Shown: one piece after another, positions 1 through 5,641 of the stretch | Numbering within the stretch: position 1 is the first letter of the stretch | Layout: each line of letters starts with the position of its first letter | DNA from: Actinomycetales bacterium | GTDB lineage: Bacteria; Actinomycetota; Actinomycetes; Actinomycetales; Cellulomonadaceae | Direction: 5' to 3' | Length of the DNA: 5,641 nucleotides | Assembly (NCBI GenBank): GCA_012514835.1 | Contig: JAAYZM010000299.1 | Coordinates: 1-5,641, forward strand | Notes under the pieces: generated by a model | Databases searched by the model: none | Told to the model about the DNA's origin: nothing | Seen by the model: the letters and a program-made list of their open reading frames with translations, nothing else | Program-made: the position numbers and the translations under genes

Positions 1-3000
1 GTGGTCCAGCCGCCCGCCACCAAGGAGATCGTCGTCGACGTCGAGGTCCCCGTGCCGGACCTCACGGAGCTCGCCGTCGTCCCCGGGAACCAGCAGCGTC
101 CCGCGGGCGAGGGCGGGCGCGCCCCGGTGCCCTCGATCTGGCCGCACGTCGACGAGCGGATCGTGGACCTCGTCGCAGAGCACCGTTCGACCCTCGTGTT
201 CGCGAACGCCCGCCGCGGGGCCGAGCGCCTCGCGGCGCGGATGAACGAGGTGTGGGCCACGCGCCACGGCGCGGAGCTGCCTGCGCGCGGGGAAGCGTGG
301 GCCGCGCGGGTCCCGGGCCAGTCCGGGACGGCCGTGAGCGTCACCGAGGACGTCATCGCGCTCGCGCACCACGGGTCCATGAGCCGTGCACAGCGCACGC
401 TCGTCGAGGAGCGGCTCAAGGCGGGCGAGCTGCCCGCCGTCGTGGCGACGAGCTCCCTCGAGCTCGGGATCGACATCGGGGCGCTCGACCTCGTGGTGCA
501 GGTCGGCGCGCCACCCTCGGTCGCGAGCGGTCTCCAGCGCGCGGGCCGGGCCGGGCACCAGGTGGGAGCCGTCTCGCGCACCGTGATGTTCCCGACGCAC
601 CGCGGCGACCTCGTCGCGTGCGCCGTCGCCGCGCGCCGCATGCGCCGCGGTGAGCTCGAGTCGCAGCCGGAGATCTCCAACCCCCTCGACGTGCTGGCCC
701 AGCAGGTGGTCGCGATGCTCGCGCTCGACGAGCTGACGGTGGCCCAGCTGGCCGCCGTCGTGCGCCGCGCCGCGCCGTTCGCGCAGCTGAGCGACGCGCT
801 CCTCGCGTCCGTGCTCGACATGCTCGCGGGCCGCTACCCGAACGAGATCGGGGAGCTCGGTCAGTCGGCACTGCGGCCCCGGATCGTGTGGGACCGGCGC
901 ACGGACACGCTGACCGGGCGCCCGGGTGCGCAACGGCTCGCCGTGACCTCGGGCGGGACCATCCCCGACCGCGGGCTCTTCTCCGTGGTCGTGGTGGGAG
1001 ACGACCGGGGCGGGCGACGCGTGGGCGAGCTCGACGAGGAGATGGTCTACGAGTCGCGCGCGGGCGACACGATCACGCTCGGCTCGAGCACGTGGCGCAT
1101 CGAGGAGATCACGGGCGAGCAGGTGGTGGTGTCGCCCGCGCCCGGGCAACCCGGGCGCCTCCCGTTCTGGAAGGGCGACACGCCCGGTCGCCCCGCCGAG
1201 CTCGGGCGCGCTCTCGGGGCGTGGGTCAGGGAGGTCGACGCGGCGGCCAGGAGGTCCGACGACGGCGCCCTCGCGGAGCTGTTCTCCGGTTCAGGGCTCG
1301 ACGCCTGGGCGCGGGACAACGTCCTCGACTACGTGGGCTCCCAGCGCCAGGCGACGGGCCGCGTCCCCGACGACCGCACGCTCGTGGTCGAGTCCTTCCG
1401 TGACGAGCTCGGCGACTGGCGCGTGGTGATCCACAGCCCGTACGGCGCACGCGTGCACGCCCCGTGGTCCCTCGTCCTCGCGGCCCGGCTGCGCGAGCGC
1501 ACGGGCGTGGACGTCGCGGCGGCGGTGGCCGACGACGGGATCGTGCTGCGGCTGCCCGACGCGGACGGGGTGCTCGGGACCGCCGCGGGCGCGGGTGCGG
1601 GCTCGCCGCTGCCCTTCGACCTCGACACGCTCGTGCTGGACCCTGGCGAGGTGACGGCCGCCGTGAGCGCGCTCGTCGCGGGCTCGGCACAGTTCGCCGC
1701 GCGCTTCCGCGAGGCCGCCGCGCGGGCACTCTTGCTCCCGCGCCGCCGACCGGACCGCCGCCAGCCGCTGTGGCAGCAGCGACTGCGCGCGTCGCAGCTG
1801 CTCGACGCGACGCACGAGCTGCACGACTTCCCGATCCTGCTCGAGGCGACGCGCGAGTGCCTCCAGGACGACTTCGACCTCGACGCGCTGCGGGAGCTCA
1901 TGGCGGACGTCGCGGCGCGGCGCGTCGAGGTGGTCGAGGTTGCCACCACCCGGCCGTCCCCGTTCGCGCGCTCGCTCCTGCAGGCCTATACCGCGGTGTT
2001 CCTCTACGACGGGGACCAGCCCCTCGCGGAACGCCGTGCCGCGGCGCTCACCCTCGACACCGAGCTGCTCGCCGAGCTGCTGGGCGACGATGCGGGCGCG
2101 CTCGCCGATCTCCTCGACCCCGACGTCGTGCGGCAGGTCGAGGACGAGCTCGCCCGCCGCACGCCCGAACGGGCCGTGCGGGACCTGGAAGGGCTCGCCG
2201 ACCTGCTGCGCACCCACGGACCGCTCGCGCTCGCGGACGCCTCCGCGGCCGTGCGCGAGGAGTCGCGGGGCGACGTCGCGGGGTGGCTGGCAGAGCTCGC
2301 CAAGACGGGCCGCGCTCTGTGCGTCGAGGTCCCCGGGCTGCCCTCCGCCGGGAGCGCCCTCGCAGGAGCCGACGACGGCGGGGCTCCGGGTACCACGTCC
2401 AGCGCGCTCTGGCTCGCGGTCGAGGACGCCGGGCTCGTGCGGGACGCTCTGGGCGTCACGCTGCCCTCAGGGGTTCCTGAGGTCTTCCTCGAACCCGCGC
2501 GCGACCCGCTCAGCACGCTCGTCGCCCGATTCGCACGGCACCACGGCCCGTTCGGGGTCGCGGACGTGCGGGCGAGGCTCGGGCTCGCCCCGGCCGTCGC
2601 GGCCGCGACCCTCGAGCGCCTCGTCACGGCGGGCACCCTCGTGACGGGACGCTTGCGACCCGACGAGCTGCGCACCCTCCCGGCCAGCCAGGACTTCTGC
2701 GACGCCCAGGTGCTGCGGCTGGTCCGGCGGCGCTCCCTCGCGGCGCTCCGCGCGGAGGTCGAACCCGTCGACTCTGCGGCGCTCGGACGCTTCCTGCCCG
2801 CGTGGCAAGGCGTGGGGCGCCTGCGCGGTGTCGAGGGCACGCTCGAGGCCGTCTCGATCCTCGCGGGACTGCCCCTCCCCGCGGGATCGCTCGAGTCGCT
2901 GATCCTGCCCGCGCGCGTGGTGGACTACTCCCCCGCGATGCTCGACGAGCTCGTCGCCTCGGGTGAGGTGACGTGGCGCGGTCACGGGGCCCTGCCCGGG

Positions 3001-4125
3001 CAGGACGGCCTCGTCAGCCTCGTCCCCGCGGGCGAGCCCGACCTGCTGCGGGCACCCCGGGCAAGCGTGAGCCCACCCGAGGACGAGGGGCGAGGTGCGG
3101 TCGAGGACGCCGACGGCGAGGCCTCGGCGGCTCGGGAGGCGGAGCTCGACGCGCTCGTGCTCGGTGCGCTCGCCGAGGGCGGGGCGGCGTTCCTCCCCGC
3201 GCTGCTCGCCCGCACGGGGCTCGAGGGCGCGGCGCCGGACGTCGTGGCCGCGCTGTGGCGCGCGGTATGGCGGGGCCAGGTCACGAACGACTCGCTCACG
3301 CCGCTGCGCGCGTGGCTCGCCGGGTCGACCACCCCCACCCGGCCCCAGCCCACGGCGCGCCCCCGGCCCCTCGGCCGCTACGCGCGCCCCACCGGCGCCG
3401 CGCACCGTCCCGTGGGAGCTGGCGCGGGCCGCTGGTCGCTCGTCGAGGACGCGCGGGCGGTCGACGCACCGTCGCAGGACGTGCAGGCCGAGGACACGCG
3501 CACGGCGCACGCACTCGCCCAGCGGCTCTTGGCCCGCCACGGCGTCCTGACGCGCTCCGTGCTGCCGAGCGAGGGGCTCGCGGGCCGGTTCGGTCCGCTC
3601 TACCGCGTCCTGTCCGGCATGGAGATCGCGGGCCAGGTGCTACGCGGGTACTTCGTGGAGCACCTCGGCGGCGCCCAGTTCGCGCTCACCGAGGCCGTCG
3701 AGGCGCTCCGCGCGACCCCTGCGCACGGCACCGAGGCATGCCGCGCCGTGGTGCTCGCCGCGAGCGATCCCGCGAACCCGTACGGCGCGGCGCTCGCGTG
3801 GCCCGCGTCCACGGACCCGGACGCGACGCAGCGACCGGGACGCAAAGCGGGTGCCGTCGTGGTCCTCGTGGGGGGCGAGCTCGCGCTCTTCGTCGAGCGA
3901 GGAGGGCGCACGCTGCTGACCTTCACGCACGACGCGACCGCGCTCGACGCGGCCGCGGAGGCGCTCGCCGCGACGGTCCGGGCGGGCCGGCTCGGGACGT
4001 TCACGGTGCGGCGCGGCGACGGCGCGCCGATGACGGCGCGCGAGCAACGGACCGGTCCGCTCGGTGGTGCGCTCGTGCGCGCGGGATTCGTGCCCACGCC
4101 CCAAGGGCTGCGCCTGCGCGCGTAG
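1..4125 (+). CDS. lhr: Lhr-type ATP-dependent helicase (N-terminus cut off by window edge)
   Basis: Large superfamily 2 helicase, cytoplasmic. The mycobacterial homologue is a DNA-damage-inducible 3'-to-5' ssDNA translocase that unwinds RNA:DNA. Seen here (window residue numbers): motif IV TLVFANARR at 64-72, motif V region VVATSSLELGID at 147-158, and motif VI QRAGRAGH at 179-186. A winged-helix region follows at about 215-310, then the Lhr-specific C domain with SGGTIPDRG (Ile321) and LPFWKGD (Trp390). Arg72, Ile321 and Trp390 have exactly the spacing of Arg279, Ile528 and Trp597, the strand-contacting residues of M. smegmatis Lhr. This implies about 207 residues missing upstream and a full length near 1,580. 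Walker A and DEAH-type motifs are therefore outside the window, and the GTG at base 1 is an internal Val codon. Residues from about 650 to 1374 form the C-terminal extension (winged-helix, AlkZ-like in E. coli Lhr), with FLPAWQG at 931-937 and GYFVEHLGGAQFA at 1216-1228. An acidic linker (about 1022-1048) and a Pro/Arg-rich linker (about 1114-1137) interrupt it. The frame is intact to TAG at 4123-4125. Confidence 0.96.
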   Translation: MVQPPATKEIVVDVEVPVPDLTELAVVPGNQQRPAGEGGRAPVPSIWPHVDERIVDLVAEHRSTLVFANARRGAERLAARMNEVWATRHGAELPARGEAWAARVPGQSGTAVSVTEDVIALAHHGSMSRAQRTLVEERLKAGELPAVVATSSLELGIDIGALDLVVQVGAPPSVASGLQRAGRAGHQVGAVSRTVMFPTHRGDLVACAVAARRMRRGELESQPEISNPLDVLAQQVVAMLALDELTVAQLAAVVRRAAPFAQLSDALLASVLDMLAGRYPNEIGELGQSALRPRIVWDRRTDTLTGRPGAQRLAVTSGGTIPDRGLFSVVVVGDDRGGRRVGELDEEMVYESRAGDTITLGSSTWRIEEITGEQVVVSPAPGQPGRLPFWKGDTPGRPAELGRALGAWVREVDAAARRSDDGALAELFSGSGLDAWARDNVLDYVGSQRQATGRVPDDRTLVVESFRDELGDWRVVIHSPYGARVHAPWSLVLAARLRERTGVDVAAAVADDGIVLRLPDADGVLGTAAGAGAGSPLPFDLDTLVLDPGEVTAAVSALVAGSAQFAARFREAAARALLLPRRRPDRRQPLWQQRLRASQLLDATHELHDFPILLEATRECLQDDFDLDALRELMADVAARRVEVVEVATTRPSPFARSLLQAYTAVFLYDGDQPLAERRAAALTLDTELLAELLGDDAGALADLLDPDVVRQVEDELARRTPERAVRDLEGLADLLRTHGPLALADASAAVREESRGDVAGWLAELAKTGRALCVEVPGLPSAGSALAGADDGGAPGTTSSALWLAVEDAGLVRDALGVTLPSGVPEVFLEPARDPLSTLVARFARHHGPFGVADVRARLGLAPAVAAATLERLVTAGTLVTGRLRPDELRTLPASQDFCDAQVLRLVRRRSLAALRAEVEPVDSAALGRFLPAWQGVGRLRGVEGTLEAVSILAGLPLPAGSLESLILPARVVDYSPAMLDELVASGEVTWRGHGALPGQDGLVSLVPAGEPDLLRAPRASVSPPEDEGRGAVEDADGEASAAREAELDALVLGALAEGGAAFLPALLARTGLEGAAPDVVAALWRAVWRGQVTNDSLTPLRAWLAGSTTPTRPQPTARPRPLGRYARPTGAAHRPVGAGAGRWSLVEDARAVDAPSQDVQAEDTRTAHALAQRLLARHGVLTRSVLPSEGLAGRFGPLYRVLSGMEIAGQVLRGYFVEHLGGAQFALTEAVEALRATPAHGTEACRAVVLAASDPANPYGAALAWPASTDPDATQRPGRKAGAVVVLVGGELALFVERGGRTLLTFTHDATALDAAAEALAATVRAGRLGTFTVRRGDGAPMTAREQRTGPLGGALVRAGFVPTPQGLRLRA

Positions 4126-4142
4126 CAGCTGCGCGGAGGCAG

Positions 4143-4164
4143 GACGCCAGTGGGCGTCGCGCCC
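4143..4164. terminator. Small overlapping hairpins in the lhr/clgR convergent spacer
   Basis: The 52-bp gap between the two convergent stop codons holds a perfect 6-bp stem, GACGCC at 4143-4148 with GGCGTC at 4153-4158, closing a 4-nt loop. It competes with a second stem, GGGCG at 4152-4156 with CGCCC at 4160-4164, closing a 3-nt loop. Neither is followed by a T-run on either strand, so neither is a classic intrinsic terminator. In a genome this GC-rich, short stems also arise by chance. The position is right for a bidirectional terminator, but this is inference. Confidence 0.25.
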
Positions 4165-4177
4165 GTGATGGGACTGC

Positions 4178-4507
4178 TCAGCCGACGGGCGAGAGGATGT
4201 CCCGCAGCTCGGTCCACGTGGGGCCGGCGAGCTCGGACAGCTCGGCAGGCACGGTGTCGGGGACGCGCAGGCCCTCGGCGACGCCCACGCGGTCGCTCAC
4301 CTCGCGCAGCACCACGGACATGGGAAGGTCGAGCGCGTTGCAGATCGAGGCGAGCAGCTCGGACGAGGCTTCCTTCTGCCCACGCTCGACCTCGGAGAGG
4401 TACCCGAGGGAGACCTGGGCCGCGGACGAGACCTCGCGGAGCGTCCGCCCCTGGCGCTGGCGGGCACCACGAAGCACGTCTCCGATCTCACGACGAAGAA
4501 GAATCAT
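4178..4507 (-). CDS. clgR: ClgR-type XRE-family transcriptional regulator
   Basis: A 109-residue cytoplasmic DNA-binding protein. Family knowledge: ClgR activates clpP1P2, clpC and related stress and proteolysis genes in Streptomyces, Corynebacterium and Mycobacterium. Seen here: a Cro/C1-type helix-turn-helix at about residues 6-70. TLREVSSAAQVSLGYLSEVE (22-41) covers helix 2, the turn and the recognition helix, and GQKEASSELLASICNALDLP (43-62) is the very typical ClgR continuation. The C-terminal tail (about 75-109) is less conserved and ends SPVG. The usual family length is about 105-120, so the gene looks complete. I chose ATG at 4505-4507 because it gives the usual family N-terminus (MILLRREIGDVLR) and has a strong Shine-Dalgarno sequence 7 nt upstream. 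The frame stays open upstream to ATG at 4604-4606, which shares one base with the cinA stop and would add 33 residues without a recognisable domain. It lies downstream of cinA on the same strand and converges with lhr. Unlike in M. tuberculosis, no pspA gene follows it. The paralogous alternative is another small XRE regulator, but the HTH sequence favours ClgR. Confidence 0.9.
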   Translation of the reverse strand: MILLRREIGDVLRGARQRQGRTLREVSSAAQVSLGYLSEVERGQKEASSELLASICNALDLPMSVVLREVSDRVGVAEGLRVPDTVPAELSELAGPTWTELRDILSPVG

Positions 4508-4514
4508 CGTCTTG

Positions 4515-4524
4515 CCCCCCTTCC
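4515..4524 (-). promoter_or_regulatory. Ribosome binding site of clgR
   Basis: On the minus strand this reads GGAAGGGGGG, a purine run containing AAGG, separated by 7 nt from the ATG at 4505-4507. It decides the start: the alternative ATG at 4604-4606 has only a weak GGGTGA-like stretch upstream. Confidence 0.75.
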
Positions 4525-4541
4525 CTGGCTCGATGGGCGTG

Positions 4542-4569
4542 ATCTTACGGTACCGCGCGGGACCGACAG
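4542..4569 (-). promoter_or_regulatory. Candidate clgR promoter (CTGTCG - 16 bp - TAAGAT)
   Basis: On the minus strand a -10-like TAAGAT (4542-4547) lies 16 bp downstream of a -35-like CTGTCG (4564-4569). The -10 fits the actinobacterial TAnnnT pattern well. The -35 is only a partial match to TTGACA/G. A start of transcription near 4535 would leave a leader of about 28 nt containing the ribosome binding site. The position in the only sizeable gap of the pgsA-cinA-clgR string suggests that clgR can be transcribed separately from cinA. This comes from visual matching only. Confidence 0.4.
4549..4564. repeat. 16-bp imperfect dyad in the clgR promoter spacer
   Basis: GGTACCGC at 4549-4556 faces GCGGGACC at 4557-4564, with 7 of 8 positions complementary. 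The left arm includes the 8-bp perfect palindrome CGGTACCG at 4548-4555. The dyad fills the interval between the proposed -35 and -10 hexamers, where a repressor or a MerR-like activator could act. It does not match the CGC-N5-GCG core described for ClgR boxes, so autoregulation by ClgR through it is not supported. Confidence 0.35.
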
Positions 4570-4605
4570 GCCACGTGTGTGCGCCATCTGACGTCCGGTT
4601 TGCCA

Positions 4606-5154
4606 TCACAATTCACCCAACGCGCGTCCGGTCGGGGTTGTTCCCGACTCGTCGAGGAGCGCGAGCGCGAGGCCGAGCAGCGCGTCGCGGGCTCCCGCGC
4701 GGACCTGGGCGCGGTCGCCGTCGAGCACGAGGTCGAGCGACCGCACGTGCCTGCCGAGCGCCACGGCCACGAACGCCGTCCCGGGCGCGAAGCCGTCCTG
4801 CGGGTCCGGTCCCGCGACCCCCGTCGTCGCGAGCCCGAGGTCGGCACGCATGACCCGCGCCACGCCCTGGGCCATCTGGCGGGCGACGAGCGGGTCCACG
4901 GCGCCTTGCGCGTCGAGCAGCGCCCTGTCCACCCCGAGCACCGAGGCCTTGACGTCGGTCGCGTACGCGACCACGGCGCCGCGCAGCACGCGCGAGGCTC
5001 CCGGTACGTCCACCACGGTGCTCGCGACGAGCCCGCCCGTGAGGGACTCCGCGACTGCCACGGTGAGCCCGCGCGCCACGAGCGCCTCGCACAGCCGGGC
5101 GGCGAGATGCGACCCTGCGGCGAGGTGCGACCCAGCAGCGCGGTGCGGCGTCAT
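4606..5154 (-). CDS. cinA: Stand-alone CinA C-terminal domain protein, probable NMN amidohydrolase (PncC type)
   Basis: A 182-residue cytoplasmic protein of the CinA C-terminal family. Characterised members hydrolyse nicotinamide mononucleotide to nicotinate mononucleotide plus ammonia, feeding NAD salvage. Seen here: AESLTGGL at 35-42, whose Ser37 is the expected catalytic serine; VVAYATDVKASVLGV at 61-75; GAVDPLVARQMAQGV at 84-98; TTGVAGPDPQDG at 110-121; and PGTAFVAVALG at 124-134. All are hallmark segments of the family. The N-terminal MoCF-biosynthesis-like domain of full-length CinA (about 410 residues) is absent, as is usual for the actinobacterial short form. The start ATG at 5152-5154 overlaps the pgsA stop (ATGA, 4 bp), has GAGGTGG 7 nt upstream, and is the only suitable start before the domain. 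The first ~18 residues are built from a tandem repeat (GSHLAA twice, and a diverged PHRAA). The stop is TGA at 4606-4608, followed by the clgR gap. The name 'competence-damage inducible' is historical, and no competence role is implied. Confidence 0.92.
   Translation of the reverse strand: MTPHRAAGSHLAAGSHLAARLCEALVARGLTVAVAESLTGGLVASTVVDVPGASRVLRGAVVAYATDVKASVLGVDRALLDAQGAVDPLVARQMAQGVARVMRADLGLATTGVAGPDPQDGFAPGTAFVAVALGRHVRSLDLVLDGDRAQVRAGARDALLGLALALLDESGTTPTGRALGEL
5102..5154 (-). repeat. 18-bp tandem repeat encoding the CinA N-terminus
   Basis: Two adjacent 18-bp units (5102-5119 and 5120-5137) agree at 15 of 18 positions. A third, more diverged unit (5138-5154) agrees with the second at 10 of the first 12. 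The period is a multiple of three, so copies add or remove six residues without breaking the frame. They encode GSHLAA, GSHLAA and a decayed PHRAA directly after the start codon. The array ends at the ATGA overlap with pgsA. Confidence 0.75.
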
Positions 5155-5641
5155 GCCGCGGCCACCTCGCGCTTGGCCCGCAGCCCGCCGGCGAGGTAGT
5201 CGAGGCCCGTGGCGACAGTGACGACGACGGCGAGCCACAGGGTGACCGTGGCCGTGACCTCGACCCAGCCAGGCAGGTGGCTCAGGGGCAGCAGCCACAG
5301 CCCGATCGCGACCGACTGGATCACCGTCTTGAGCTTGCCGCCGCGCGAGGCGGGCACCACCTGGGAGCGCAGCAGCGCGAAGCGCCACAGGGTGATCCCG
5401 ATCTCGCGCGCGAGGATCACCACGGTCATCCACCACGCGACCCGGTCCTGGGCGGAGAGCAGCACGAGCGCGGTGCCCATGAGCAGCTTGTCCGCGAGCG
5501 GGTCGAGGATCATGCCGAGGGGCGTGATCTGGCCGCGCGAGCGCGCGAGGTACCCGTCGAGCCGGTCGGTGAGCGCGGCGAGCACGAAGATTGCTGTGGC
5601 CACGAGGCGCCAGCCCACCGAGTCGTCCGCAGCGGTCGCGA
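5151..5641 (-). CDS. pgsA: CDP-alcohol phosphatidyltransferase, probable phosphatidylglycerophosphate synthase (N-terminus cut off by window edge)
   Basis: Integral membrane enzyme that would transfer a phosphatidyl group from CDP-diacylglycerol to glycerol-3-phosphate, giving phosphatidylglycerophosphate, the precursor of phosphatidylglycerol and cardiolipin. Seen here: the complete family signature DG-x2-AR-x8-G-x3-D-x3-D, encoded at 5490-5558, whose aspartates bind the metal and the CDP group. Hydrophobic helices flank it: LVATAIFVLAAL before it, and LLMGTALVLL, WWMTVVILA, VIQSVAIGLWLLPL and TVTLWLAVVVTVATGL after it. The segment AREIGITLWRF, followed by PASRGGKLKT, is typical of actinobacterial PgsA. 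The frame is open to the right edge. The GTG at 5616-5618 is internal, since seven more codons precede it and the first helix of the family plus its N-terminus (about 40 residues) is missing. The stop TGA at 5151-5153 overlaps the cinA start. Other family members (PIP synthase, cardiolipin synthase) share the signature; the cinA-clgR neighbourhood favours PgsA. Confidence 0.92.
   Translation of the reverse strand, partial: ATAADDSVGWRLVATAIFVLAALTDRLDGYLARSRGQITPLGMILDPLADKLLMGTALVLLSAQDRVAWWMTVVILAREIGITLWRFALLRSQVVPASRGGKLKTVIQSVAIGLWLLPLSHLPGWVEVTATVTLWLAVVVTVATGLDYLAGGLRAKREVAAA
5162..5168 (-). promoter_or_regulatory. Ribosome binding site of cinA, inside the pgsA 3' end
   Basis: The minus strand reads GAGGTGG with a 7-nt spacer to the ATG at 5152-5154. 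It lies within the last codons of pgsA. With the ATGA stop/start overlap this favours translational coupling of the two genes. Confidence 0.65.

Noticed and set aside
1..3. GTG at base 1 as a true start of the helicase
   Set aside because: The protein would begin between the two RecA domains, lacking the nucleotide-binding motifs. Spacing to M. smegmatis Lhr indicates about 207 residues upstream.
2467..3540. Long antisense open frames opposite lhr (also 1291-2217 and 3600-4217)
   Set aside because: Their composition mirrors the lhr codon bias on the other strand; there is no recognisable domain, start context or independent gene spacing.
4572..4577. CACGTG palindrome in the cinA-clgR gap
   Set aside because: It is a six-base palindrome, too short to support a regulatory call by itself.
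4508..4640. ClgR-box (CGC-N5-GCG) upstream of clgR
   Set aside because: I looked through the gap and the cinA 3' end and found no clean match; GCGCCATCTGACG is the nearest but lacks the second half-site.
2973..4853. A 626-codon plus-strand open frame overlapping the end of lhr and running antisense through clgR and into cinA
   Set aside because: It is Arg/Ala/Pro/Gly-rich shadow coding with no motif, lies out of frame with lhr and antisense to two well-supported genes. Long spurious frames are expected at this GC content.
5155..5436. Extended start of cinA upstream of 5154 (276-residue version)
   Set aside because: The extra residues are Arg/Gly/His-rich shadow sequence in a different frame of pgsA; ATG at 5152-5154 has a good ribosome binding site and an ATGA overlap.

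Overview
The window comes from a very GC-rich genome. Codon third positions are almost all G or C, and GTG is usable as a start. Protein content and gene order point to a high-GC actinobacterium. The style of the proteins suggests Micrococcales, perhaps near Cellulomonas, Sanguibacter or Cellulosimicrobium. That genus-level guess rests on general resemblance and was not searched.

Layout: (1) Bases 1-4125, plus strand, hold most of a very large Lhr-type superfamily 2 helicase. The first RecA-like domain lies before the left edge. The second RecA domain, winged helix, Lhr-specific C domain and the full C-terminal extension are present and in frame. (2) Bases 4126-4177 are a 52-bp convergent spacer with only small hairpin candidates. 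(3) From 4178 to the right edge, three minus-strand genes read pgsA -> cinA -> clgR. These are a CDP-alcohol phosphatidyltransferase (start cut off by the right edge), a stand-alone CinA C-terminal (PncC-type) domain protein, and a ClgR-type XRE-family regulator. pgsA and cinA overlap by 4 bp (ATGA). A 97-98 bp gap before clgR carries a strong ribosome binding site and a plausible promoter. No stretch over 300 bases lacks a gene.

How the genes fit together: pgsA (anionic phospholipid synthesis), cinA (NMN deamidation, pyridine nucleotide salvage) and clgR (activator of Clp protease genes) form a gene string familiar from actinobacteria, often near recA and ftsK. Lhr is a DNA-repair-associated 3'-to-5' translocase and RNA:DNA helicase. 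The window is essentially ordinary core chromosome. I see no mobile element, CRISPR array, RNA gene or convincing new system. The points worth a second look are small: an 18-bp tandem repeat that builds the N-terminus of CinA, a dyad filling the spacer of the putative clgR promoter, a possible second clgR start coupled to the cinA stop, a ClgR C-terminus without an alanine tail, and features of the Lhr C-terminal region.
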